NCBI GenBank assembly: GCA_008828725.1
Contig: MEHQ01002326.1
Location: 128,043 to 192,042, forward strand
Length of the DNA stretch: 64,000 nt
Origin: Saccharina japonica
Lineage: Eukaryota; Sar; Phaeophyceae; Laminariales; Laminariaceae
Direction of reading: 5' to 3'
Position 1 is the stretch's first letter; every line of letters begins with the position of its first letter. The position numbers and the translations under genes are program-made. Below, in pieces: positions 1 to 11,200 of the stretch. The notes beneath the pieces are model-generated. The model did not search any database. It saw only the letters and a list, made by a program, of their open reading frames with translations, and was not told the DNA's origin.

Positions 1-239
1 GGGGGGGGGGGGCGAGAAAGAAAAACGGAAAAAAAAAAATGTCAACAATAACTCAGGACAATCACAAAACAAGATTGGAAGGGGGAGGGGGGGGGTGTAC
101 TTCACTTTCATGCATGGCCGTAGTCGTATGACCATAGTTGCGCGGCGAACTGCGGAAACAGCGCAGGACGCTGAACCACGCAATCCCTGTACAAGTAGCA
201 AGTGTAGCCAGCAGTAGGGGGACCATAGTAGTATACATA
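1..239. other. G-rich low-complexity DNA with a poly(G)-ended repeat fragment
   Basis: The window opens on a 12-base G run. At about 81-136 there is a truncated copy of the poly(C)/poly(G)-ended dispersed family (family B below): a G run, then GTGTACTTCA and the diagnostic GGCCGTAGTCGTATG. No coding exon is visible. The next epimerase exon, expected on the minus strand after 1115, is not found anywhere in 1-1114, so it must lie beyond the window. Confidence 0.6.
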
Positions 240-352
240 GTATTAGGGGGGCCATAGTAAATAGGACCTAAGGCGCAGACAAAAGCCTATATATTTACCT
301 ATTTTTACTCGTAACAATATTTGGTCCTATTTACTTTTTTTTTTTCTTTTGT
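240..352 (+). mobile_element. MITE-A copy (hairpin, ~110 bp)
   Basis: Left arm CCATAGTAAATAGGACC, core with AAAAGCCTATATATTT and CTATTTTTACT, then AACAATATTTGGTCC and TATTTAC. The outer arms are inverted repeats of each other. The right arm is cut where a minus-strand SINE begins. The same unit occurs about a dozen times in the window. Confidence 0.7.
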
Positions 353-680
353 TGTGCCCATCCCATTTATTATCTTCGCCCTCCTTTTCTCTCTCTCCCT
401 CTTTAGTCGTAACTCAGATCCGGGGTCACAAAGTAGGCTCTTCTCCCCCCTCCCCACTACGGTACGTGCCTTGCATTTTTATCGCGATAAGATTTCAGCA
501 CTCTCTTCCCTCGTCGACTTGCGTCGGGTTCCGCCTACCCACGCCACGAAGGCGCTCTCAGCAATTGGTTCCTTTTTATTTTTTCAAATGAAGTAAAAAT
601 CTCACCACGGTGGGATTCGAGCTTGGGTACCAATGCCAGTAGTCTTTGAAGCTGACCACTAGTCTACCGGGGCGACCGGC
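353..680 (-). mobile_element. tRNA-derived SINE, near full length
   Basis: Read on the minus strand from 680, the element starts GCCGGTCGCCCCGGTAGAC, has an A-box-like TAGACTAGTGG and a B-box-like GCTCGAATCCC, then an unrelated body ending in an AT-rich tail (AATGGGATGGG). It matches 13021-13345 in the opposite orientation almost end to end, including the CGCGATAA and GTGACCCCGGATC blocks. A tRNA-like head on a non-tRNA body is the definition of a tRNA-derived SINE. No open frame of interest. Confidence 0.72.
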
Positions 681-1009
681 ATTACTATGGTCCTCCGTAA
701 TAGTAATAGCAGCAAAAAATTCTACTACTGCTGTAGTCGTAGCAGCAACAGGAGCAGCACAACAGCAGTAGCAGTTTTGCTGCTGCAGTAGAGAGTGGCA
801 GTAGTTTTAGCAAAAGTAGAAGCAGTACTCGTAGCAGTCAGTGGCGACGGTATTACGAACTTGTTCGACTTGACACAAAACGCCACGAGTAGACCCCCGG
901 TGTTTCCTGGTGCGGCTACGTACAGAACTATTAATACTAACTCCCCCAAGTCCGCCTCACAAGCAAGCGGTTCTTAACCCCAGTAGAACTGCACTGCACT
1001 GTCTTGAAG
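681..1009. other. CAG/GTA-rich spacer, no gene seen
   Basis: Short irregular repeats of GTAGCAG and AGCAGTA on a non-coding background. No splice-bounded coding exon or recognised repeat family is visible. Confidence 0.5.
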
Positions 1010-1070
1010 TAAATATTTCAGTCTGATTCCAAGTGTTTTTGTCCCCACATCGGGACTGCAGTCCTAAAGG
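1010..1070 (-). mobile_element. MITE-E half copy
   Basis: Contains GTCTGATTCCAAGTG, TTTGTCCCCA, CGGGACTGCAGTCCT and AAAGG, the right half of the MITE-E hairpin seen complete at 5179-5275. The left arm is absent. Confidence 0.5.
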
Positions 1071-1114
1071 ATGCAGCCCCAGCCCTAGCCCCGAGGCCCA
1101 CCCCCCCCCCTCAC

Positions 1115-1271
1115 CGTGCATTTCGTTGTTCGTCCAGACGCCGCCGAGGTGGCCGTAGCTGTACATGCCGTACCACATGTGGTGGATGTCGGAGTTTTTC
1201 ATGTCGCCGTAAACGCGAACGGTGTCGAAGAGGGACAGTCTGTTGCTCAAGTCGACGCACAGTCCTCGCAC
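1115..1271 (-). CDS. Gene A exon 7 (beta-helix turn before the catalytic motif)
   Basis: Residues 694-745 plus one base (phase 1). The acceptor is GCGCGCAG before GTGCGAGG and the donor is ACG|GTGAGG. It contains SNRLSLFDTVRVYGDMKNSD and HHMWYGMYSYG, matching the stretch of AlgG-family proteins just before the DPHD active site. The phase-1 G left at the end would complete an Asp codon if the next exon starts with AC, as family members (NE-x-HDN) predict. Confidence 0.88.
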
Positions 1272-4200
1272 CTGCGCGCAAAATAAGAAAAATAATAACA
1301 AAAAGGAACATAAGAAAATAAGAAAACAAACAAAAACAAACAAACAAATAAACGAACGAAAACAAGAAACGGGCATACCCCGTAAAAAGAAGAAAAAACA
1401 TCAACAACAGCCGCAGCAGCAGCAGCAGCAGCAACAAAAAATAACACAACCCTAAAGAACACTAGAAGTAAATACGTACCAGGTAGACCATTATATTATT
1501 TAATAACCCTTACGTGTTTCCTTAGCAATGTTACACACGCCTAGAAGATCATTTACAGATAGATCATCCAGAGATGGGCCATCTACAGATATATCATCTA
1601 CAGATAGACCATCTACAGATATACCATCTACAGATAAATAATCTACAGATATATACAACCTTCCCGCTGATTAAACAGCTGTGCTAATACCGCAAACAGC
1701 AGCACAAAGAGTAGCAAAAAAATGGAACAAGTTACAAACTACACAGTGTTCAGAGTAGACTGACTGACCTTCCAGCTGATTCCGTACGACTCGCTGTACT
1801 TGTACCCGAGGTACCCCATTTCGCTGTCGAGGATGTCCATGCGGCACTCGCCCCTGTCCTTCTTCGCCACCCCTTCGCACGTCTGCTCGGGCTCGAGAAC
1901 CTTCGCGATGCGATCAAAAGACAAAGAAACACAACAGCATGCAGCATAAGTTGTACCTCTGGTATTATACGAAGTATGTAAACTTGAAAAAAAAAAAAAA
2001 AAAAAACTCCTTCGAGGTGACATGGAATTTTCCCTCAGAGGAACTCATCCTTGCAAGCTTGGTGTTGTACTTCACAAAATCTTAGGGGACCGTTTTGACT
2101 AAATATTAACATACAAACGGTCCTCTGTTGGGAATTTTTCGCGATAATCTTCACGACACGCACACAGGGGTGCCGGGTGTCGTCAACATCGTTTCGTAAA
2201 AGCGGCGCCGCGCGCATTAAGGCGGCCTGTCTCTCAGTACACCCCCCCCCCCCCTCCCCCCTCTCTCTCCTCCCTCCTTCTCCCCTGAAAACCCGACGTG
2301 CTCCGTCACGGTATTGTAGGGATGCAAGGGTCTATGGTCAAACGACTACGCGTCATATATACATGAGTAACCCCGCCCCCCCTCTCGTAATTATGTCTCT
2401 CCCTCCTTCCCCTCTATTTCTCTGTCTCTCCCTCCTCCCCCGCCCCCCCTCTCTCGCTGTCTCTCTCTCTCCCCCCCCCCCACGCCCCTTCTTTCTTCCG
2501 CTCTGTCTCCTTATATATTTCTCGTGTCTCACCTCGCTGAGACAGCCAACGTACGAGCGCGGCCCGGCCCCGTCCGATCCCACTCCCAGGTCGTGAGGAG
2601 CCAGGTTCGCCTCGTCCCAGCTCGTCACCTTTTCATTTCAGAAAAAAACAACGCATACAGCAGTAGTATTGATCCGGTTTAGTCCTCTTGGAGACGTAGG
2701 GGGAAAATCGATAAAAAAAATAAAGGCTACGTACAACAATGGACACTGGGTGATTGGGGGCGGGGGGGGGGTGGCGGGTGTACTTCATTTTCATGCATGG
2801 GCGTAGTCGTCTGGTCATAGACCCTCGCATCCCTACAATGCCGGGACGGAGCATGTCGGGTATTTCACCGACCAGGGAGACATTGCTTGCACCAAACGCT
2901 TTGCGAAGCGAAACGTGAGGTCTTGGGCGAATCGCATGAAGGGTGAGCTGCATCCTACTAAGAACCGCTTGCGAGGCGGACTTGCACATGGATGACAGCT
3001 ACAATGAGTTAATTTAATTTCCGCGATGATAAAAAGGCACTTCAAGTACCTTTTTGGTTTACTGTACCCTCCACGATGAGAAAAAGGCACATAAAAGTAC
3101 CTCTTTGTTTTTTTGCTGTAATCTCCGCGATGAGAAAAAGGCACATAAAGTACCTTTTTGTCACTGTACCTTCTGCGACGAGAAAAATATACATAAAAGT
3201 ACCTATTTGGTTTACTGTACCCTCCACGGTGAAAAAAAGGCACATAAAGTACCTCTTTGGTTTTTACTGTAACCTCCGCGATGAGAAAAAGGCACATGAA
3301 GTACCTCTTTGGTTACTGAACCCTCCGCGATGAGAAAAAGGTACATACAGTACCTTTTTGGTTTACTGTATCCCCCCCCCCCGATGATAAAAAGTCACAT
3401 AAAGTACTTTTTTCGGTTACTAACTGTATCCTCCACGACGAGAAAAAGGCAACTACTGTAACTGTATCCTCGATAAAGAAAAAGGCACATAGAAGTACCT
3501 CCTCTTTGGTTTTTACTGTAACTTCCGCGATGAGAAAAAGGCACTTCAAGTACCTGTTTCGCCTGTACTCTCCGCGACAAGAAAAAGGCATATAAAGTAC
3601 ATTTTCGGTTACTATCTGTACCCTGGCATATATATATATATATTTAATTCTCACGTGGGTCTTGTAGAAGTACAGATCGCCTCCCGCCCCGTGGAACCTG
3701 ATGTACAGGTCTGCCGAGCTGCTCAGCTGGAGCTGTGTCGCGCAGGGCATGAACGTAAACACGTGCACAGCAACAACACCCGAGCAAGGGCCGCGACAAA
3801 ACAGGCAGCAAAAAAAAAAACAGCGACAATAAATGAGAAACCACAGCAACAGAACCGGGAAGGGGAAAGAGCGGGGGAGGAGGAGGACGAGGGGGGAAGG
3901 GGGGATACAAAAGCGAGGGAACACAAACAGTACGCGTGCAAAAAGAGTGTCAGAACGCGAAACGCACAACATTTGGAAGGGGAGGGGAGGGAAGGGGAGG
4001 GCGGTGGGGTAACTCATGCGTTGCATGCCCTAGTCATTTGACCATTGACCACGTATCCCTTTCGACACGGGCCACCGTTTCTACTCCTAATAGAGATACC
4101 TCCGACATTTGGGCGGGTGGGGGGTACTCATGTCATGCATGGCCGTAGTCGTATGGTCATAAGACCCTCGCATCCCTACAATGCCGGGACGGAGCACGTC

Positions 4201-7200
4201 GGGTTTTCACCGACCAGACAAGACATTGCTTGCAGCAAGTGCGAAGCGGGCCGAGATAAAAAGGGAAACAAGTGCGCGAAAGAGTCTAAAAAAAAAAAAA
4301 AAAAAAACGCGATCAGTCCCACTTCGGATGGCGCTCGTATCATATACTCGTAGCGGAAACGCGCGAAACAGCCATGTGTCCTGAACGCGACGACCGTGTC
4401 TACTCGTAATCATCAGGCGGGAGAAAGAGAGAGAAATGCCAAGCAATGCAAAAAAAAAACAGCGTGGCTATGATACGTACACACGGGGGGTTTTGTGTAA
4501 CATAGCGGCGGCGGCAGTGACCCGCTACCTCATCTTGGTAGGCACTGTATGCCGTACGAGCAGCCCTCTCGCGTGTATTCCTCTACGTCGGCAAGGGCGG
4601 GTAGGTGCGTGCATGCATTCATCACTAAAAAAACACACACACACATACACACACGCAGCTGTGACATCGCACTGTTCCTCAAACCGCATACCAGGTATTT
4701 GCCAAGCTTGGTGTGATACTTCGATCGTGCATTCTACGCTAGTACGGGGTGTGCAGGTTTTATTTATTAGAGTGGTCTACAAAATATCGGATATTGTTGC
4801 AGTGTACCTGGAGGTTTTAGAGTGGTGTAAATTTTTCCGACAATTTTAGGATTTTTTTAGGCAACGAATTCGGTACGAACTACCTGGTATTGTCACAATA
4901 AGCAATGGATACAATTACGGTACATACCCGGTCCCCCCCCTTACCCTCTTGGACGAAGGGCTAGAGGAGGGAACGGAAGGCAAACGAAGAGCCAGCGCCC
5001 ATTCATGCACGTCGCCCATGCATTCTGAACGTGACACGAATGTAACTGCATATGCAGATAAGACTCGTCAAAGGCAGCAATAATCCTCCGTCCCCCGCCC
5101 CCCCGCCCCCCGCCCCGCACAGCCAAAATAAAGAACCGCCCTAGAAGCAACTACAAACAAAAAAAAACACCCATGACCTTAACCCTTATAGGACTGGAGT
5201 CCCGCTTTGGGGACAAATTACATAGAATTAGAGTCGTTTGTCCCCAAAACGGGACTGCAGTTCTGAAAGGGTTAACGGAAACCGCGCTATTACCATAGTA
5301 AATAGGACCTACGGTACACAAAAAAAACTATATATATATATATCCCTATTTTTACTAACAATATTTGGTCCTATTTACTCTAAGTCCTCCATAATAGAAA
5401 AATTGTCCGAGGCGCGCGCCCGCGCGCACGAAAAAGAAAAAAGACCGAAGCAGACCCTCGAAAACAACTGGACAACGAAAAACAAGGCGAGCATGGCAAA
5501 AAAAAAAAAGAAGCACGCATGCACTCAAGTTACACAACCTGCGGGGAACAGAAACCCCCGGCCACATCATTGGTAAATACATACCGGTAACTGCTACGAA
5601 TCACGGGGGACCTTATCGTAATAATGAATAAATAGGACCAAATATTGTTAGAGAGAAATAGGGAAATGTATAGGTTTTTGTGTCTGTGTAGCGTAGATCC
5701 TATTTACTATGATGGCCCAACCGTAATAACACTATGTGTGTGTTCTTCACATTAAACCTTCCTTTCTACCCGATGGAACATACACACAACCAAATTACGG
5801 TGTGTAAACATAGGAGGATACATGGTTATTTGCGACCAGCGTGGATTCTGCTTATCACATATGCCCACCCGGATACAAACAGCATTTCGTATATATATAC
5901 ACATGTATCACCTTGTCGCAGTCTCCCCCGGCTTCTGTGGTGCCGATGACCTCGAACAAAACCCCGTTCGTCACGTCCACGGACGTCCGCAGCAACCACG
6001 TGCCCGTCGGCTGGGCGGTCGCGCTCATGTCCGGGGCCTCCGAGTCGGGATTCACGGGGTACAACAAGCCCTGCGGAGGCGTGAACGAAAGCCGTGAAGA
6101 GACCGGGGGGGGGGGGGGGTTGGGTTGGGTTGGGTTGGGTTGGGTTGGGTTGGGTTGGGTTGGGTTGGGTTGGGGGGGGGGGGGGGGGGGGGGGGGGAGG
6201 GTGAGTGGGTGGATAGGTGGTTGGGTTGGGTTGGGGCGCGTGTGTGAGGTGGGTAGGTGGGTGATTAGGGTGGGTGGGTGGATGGGATAGTGAGTGGGTG
6301 GGTGGGGTGGGGTGGGTAGGTGGGTGAGTGGATGGATGGGGTAGTGAGCGGGTGGGTGGGTTGGTGGTCGGGGTGGGTGGAGGGGCATACCAAGTACAGC
6401 GGTTGCGCTACATAGATAAGATACAGGGATAGAGCCGTAGCAGCCGTGTAGCAGTCTCACAACCCCTCGCTATAACCTTCGTAACCACTTCGAAAAAACG
6501 ATCCCACTAAAACTCCGAGCAACTTCCCCCCCCATAACGTGGCTTCAGAGTTGTGGAATGCTTTTGAGTATCGCACAACTCGCTACTGGTATTAATAGAT
6601 CGCTAAAATCCAACAAAAAAACAAACTGCTCCGGATATAGACCATGTTCGCCGAAAAGCTGGCTATACTAACGGAAGCCGTGGATCACTTCCAGCGGAGT
6701 GCGGGCGCACCGGTTTTGGAACCCCGTGCATAAAATACGAATCAATAATTACGCCTGCGGTGTTGGTGTTGGTCAATACGTTGAAACAGTTCACAAAAAC
6801 AAAACCCTCGATACGTTTTTTTTTTTTTTTTTACCAGGAGACAGACCAAAAGTGTTTCCAAAAACCGAGTTTGCATGCTGGAGAGAACCCAGAAGACAGA
6901 AGAACCCATCGCAATTCGAGACACGGCTAAAAAAAAACAAAAAAAAACCAATACCAGGTACCAGGTATAAGAAACCAGTCAAACATGAAAATGCAAAAAA
7001 CGACTGCAACAAAAAAACCCAACAACCGCAAACATACAAAAAAAACACACAAACACACAATTACACACAACCAAACCCACGTAAACCGCGCGTACCCCAC
7101 AAAACCCGTCTCGATAGGGATGCGTGGTCAATGGTCAACTGACCAAGGCAAGCAACAAATGAGTATGCCCGACCGCCCCCCGCCCCCCCCCCCACCACCC

Positions 7201-8212
7201 GCACCCAGCCCCGCACCCCTAAAAAAAATCCCTCCTTTTATTTTCCTCTCTCACTCTCAACCGCCGGAACGCCCTCGGGGCCCGAGGCAAGCCACTCCCA
7301 CAGCCCCGTCATGCTCGCGCACCCCCCCTCGGTCCGGTCGCCGCTGGCGTGCGAGATCGTCACGAGGGGCATCCCCGTCGTCGTCTCCAGCTTGTAGCTG
7401 TACTGCACCACCGCCGCAGGCTTGCAGGTCACCTTCGCGGGCACGGGGGTCGGCGGAACCCCGGGGCTACCCGGAGAACCCGATGAAGAGGACGAAGATG
7501 AGGACGACGACGGTACGGTAGGGGCGGTGGAAGGAGGCGCCACCGGCGGAGCCGTAGGCCCCGCGGTCGGTCTGTTCGTGGGACTGGTCGGTCCGTTCGT
7601 AGGCGCCGCGGCCGGCTGAGCGGTGGGCGCGGACACCGGCTGGGCAGTCGGGGAAGGGGACGGGGAGGTGGTGTCCGTGTTGACGATAGTGAAGGTCGAG
7701 GCCGTGCAGCTCTCCACCGCGCCTTCTGCGGCGTCGGCGCCGGCGTCGGCGTTGTCTCCGTCGTCTCCGTCGCCCATCTTCTTGACCTCGAGGTTGAACG
7801 TGCCGGGCTTGGTGGCGGCGGGGACGCGTACGTCGAAGTCGCCCGGCCCGGGGTCGTAGCAGCCGGCCTCGCCGCATAACTCCTCCACCAGAGTTCCACA
7901 GCTGCTCTCACCGATATAAAATAAAATAAAAAACGAAACGAAACGAACCGAACCGAAACGAACCGAAACGGAACGGATTTTGTTTTTTATTGGGAGGGAA
8001 CGGACGGACGTAAATATTTGTCGGGAAAGACGGACCTTTTCGTCAGACGGGAGGGGGGGGGGCGGGCGGGGGTTGCCAGACGAGGCGAACGTTGCTGTTG
8101 TTGCTTGAATTTCATTCCTACCTTTGGAAAAACATACCACGTGTCGTATATTGTTCGTTTTTTTGTTTTTCGTTTTCTGAATACATATCATTCGTTCTCT
8201 AGCATTTGTGGT

Positions 8213-8253
<41 letters not shown>

Positions 8254-11200
8254 ACAGAGACACAGAGAGAGAGAGAGAATAGCGGGTGCGCTTCAATAGA
8301 CAGGCAGCAGCAGCAGCACCAGTGACCAGTGACACCACGATGAACAATCACCACCTCCAAGGTTGATGCAAAAATCACAAAATATTCTGTAATTTGTACA
8401 CATATACTTCGTATATAATACCAGGTATATACCACTGTCCCAAAAAATAATCAGCCATTTTAAATAATATTAATGGAAAAAAGGTGCTTATATTTCGGGA
8501 CAGAGTGATATATATGCCAGTATCCTTTTTGGTATTAAATTCATACGAGTACATATGTATGTATATATACGTACGTACAGCAGGATATATATACTCGTAT
8601 ATATAAAAGTTTTGAGAACGATTAAAAAAAAAGTTGCAAGGTCAAGAAGCGCGCGCCGCGCCGCGTGCCCACAAACCGACTTGTCACCAGCGCGCAAGAA
8701 AGGTGCAGCCGATCGATACAAAAGACGGCCCGCAACTAGATATAGCACACAGCTTCACACAAGACAGACGCAGACAGCTTTCATTTTCGGCACCAAAATC
8801 ACGGATCAAGCATAAAAAAGGGAGGGGGTTTCGAAGTTCGAAACGACCTTTCAGCCCCTTCCAGGCCTGGAACCACGTTTTGTTTATAGGGAAAATGTGT
8901 TCTGCAAATAGCTTTTGGAGGACAAACATGATCTGCAATTAGCCAGTGAGGGAGGGATGTTTTTCGCACGTGGTATTTAGTAGACCCTCCTTTTGGGGGA
9001 CAAACGGCTTGCAAATAACGTCGGCGAAAGCGAGAGAGCTTACACGGGAGGGGGGGGGGGGCGTTCGTGCGCTGATAATACCGGTAATGATCCGGTTATT
9101 TTTAACGGCATCTGAAAAACTGCCGACTGGAAACGAAAATGCGCCGCCCCCTCCAAAGCTTCTTCGACCATCGCTCTTGGGGTATAATGGCGGTAATTAT
9201 TAGTAATCAGCGGCTAGTTATCTGAATCCAGAATCAGAGGACTGGAAACTGGAAAACGGGAACGCGCCCGCTCCAACTATTCGACCATGGTTTCGGCGCA
9301 AGACCCCTAGCGGCGGATTCAATCGCGGGAAGGCAGTACAAACCTATTAACATGTGGCAATGGCGTTGAATTGAAGTCTATTCATATGCACGATGATGAT
9401 GATGATGATGACGACGTGGACGGCACCGAGAGCTACCGTGCCGCATCGCACCGCCGTAGCGCACCACCAGTATAAAAAAACAACACCAGTAGGCTCCACA
9501 AAATAGCCAGTATAATAGCGCACCGTACATACCATACTGGTATATACTGCTAAGTATACGGTTATATGTATAGCAAGAGTTGTTGTAGATATGTATGGCC
9601 TACATGGGTACCAAATGGGATCGAAGTGCCAGGTGGGCCTCCGGCGGCTCCTGCGGAGGGCTGATTATGTTTCTGCACCTTGTGGGTGGGAGCAAGGTGC
9701 CAAATGGGATTAGATCCGGGTGGGAGCAAGGGTAAAGATGGTGCAAAAATGATGGTACAAAAGTACGTGCAGATCTAACAGAGCCCACAGCACGTACGTG
9801 CAATTATACGGCTGGTGCGAAAACAGCAGTAGGCTCGAAAAAATAGCCACAGTATATACCGCACCATACTGGTATACTAAGTATACACCAGTAACAATAG
9901 CCGTGCATATACATATACAGCAGGGGTGCCCCAATAAGGCGATGGTGAGCCAGAGTAATATGACCGCCTCATAGAGGGAAGCCGCCTTATTCAGTCCAGG
10001 TTATGAGTGCCATTCCCCAGTCGCGCCAAGCGATTTTGACCGCCTTATATCGGGATACCGCCTTATTGGGGCACCTCCACTATATAGAACTAACCATAAA
10101 CTCGTTTGGGCTGGTCGGTGTTACTTGCCCGGTGGCTACGTACTTCTTTTTTCTTTAGCTTTCCCGTTTTTTTTTATATGTATATATGTTCATACCTCTG
10201 ACAGATCACGATCTATCTGTAGATCATCTAGATCATCCGGAACATAACTTGTCGTGATGAGCTGCTGTGCAGGGTCTGTATAAGCACAGATCAAACCCAA
10301 GAAACAAGTGCTACGACTACGTACTGAACTGTACTATTTCGGGAGGGCCATAGTAAATAGAATTTACGGTACAGACAAAAATCTATATATTTACTTTTTT
10401 TTTAACAATATCTGGTCTTATTTACTACGGTCCTCCACAATAAATCATGCAGATGATGCGGCTTCCACCCGGAAAGATGAGCTAGATCATACATATCATA
10501 CATATCATATAGATCTTATAGATCATACAGATCATACAGATCATACATATACAGATCATACATATCATACAGATCATACAGATCATACATATCATATATC
10601 ATACAGATCATACAGATCATATGCTCTGAAGGATCTAAAAATCATGCCTGCTTCCGATATTTTGGCCATACCGTTAGCCTTGCCGCGCCTGGCCAGGTTT
10701 GGGTTTGTATTTTCGTTTCTTCAGCAGGCATGCTCCCTCCAACACGGCGTCGGACATTGTCCGCATGCCAGCTGAATGAATGAAAATGCAACCCAAACCT
10801 GGCCAGGCGCGGTATGACCTGCCCAAGGTGTGTACACATCTGGAAACATGGAGAGCCGTATCTCGGTCTGCGGTCTTAGAGCCCGCTTCAGCAGCCAGCT
10901 CGAAACGGAAGTCCCAGGGCGTAAAATAGGCGTCCGGCTCGTGGTGCGGCCCCCCGCAGGGCCCCCGTTTTTTTCACCATATACGAAGCATGGGTCGAAA
11001 TACTCAAAATGTGCGTCTATCAAAGACCTTCTTGTGTTTTCGTGGGAGGGGAGGGGATGGGGAGGAGTCGTTAGACGCCAGCGCGCTGTATCGGTTTCCC
11101 TTTTCTGGGAGTTGGGTAGGGTTGTGCGATTCCGCGGTGAATTCGTGTCGGTCTCTGACGAAGTTTCCTCTTAAAACGGAATGTTCCCAACTTTTGGAAA

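Larger units (their letters stand above)
2629..3654 (-). other. Gene A intron 4
   Basis: Holds a near full-length family B copy (2757-2960) and a 12-unit tandem array (3020-3625). Nothing coding is seen. Confidence 0.6.
3733..5911 (-). other. Gene A intron 3, repeat-rich
   Basis: 2.2 kb of non-coding DNA. Contains a family C fragment (about 4005-4080), family B (4110-4255), MITE-E (5179-5275), two MITE-A copies in opposite orientation (5288-5395 and 5603-5733) and a family D fragment (5734-5780). Between 4260 and 5170 only A runs, an ACAC stretch (4630-4655) and low-complexity C runs are visible. Confidence 0.6.

Noticed and set aside
6118-6172. (TTGGG)n as an internal telomere array
   Set aside because: The unit is not the TTTAGGG or TTAGGG telomere type and it merges into other GT-rich low complexity.
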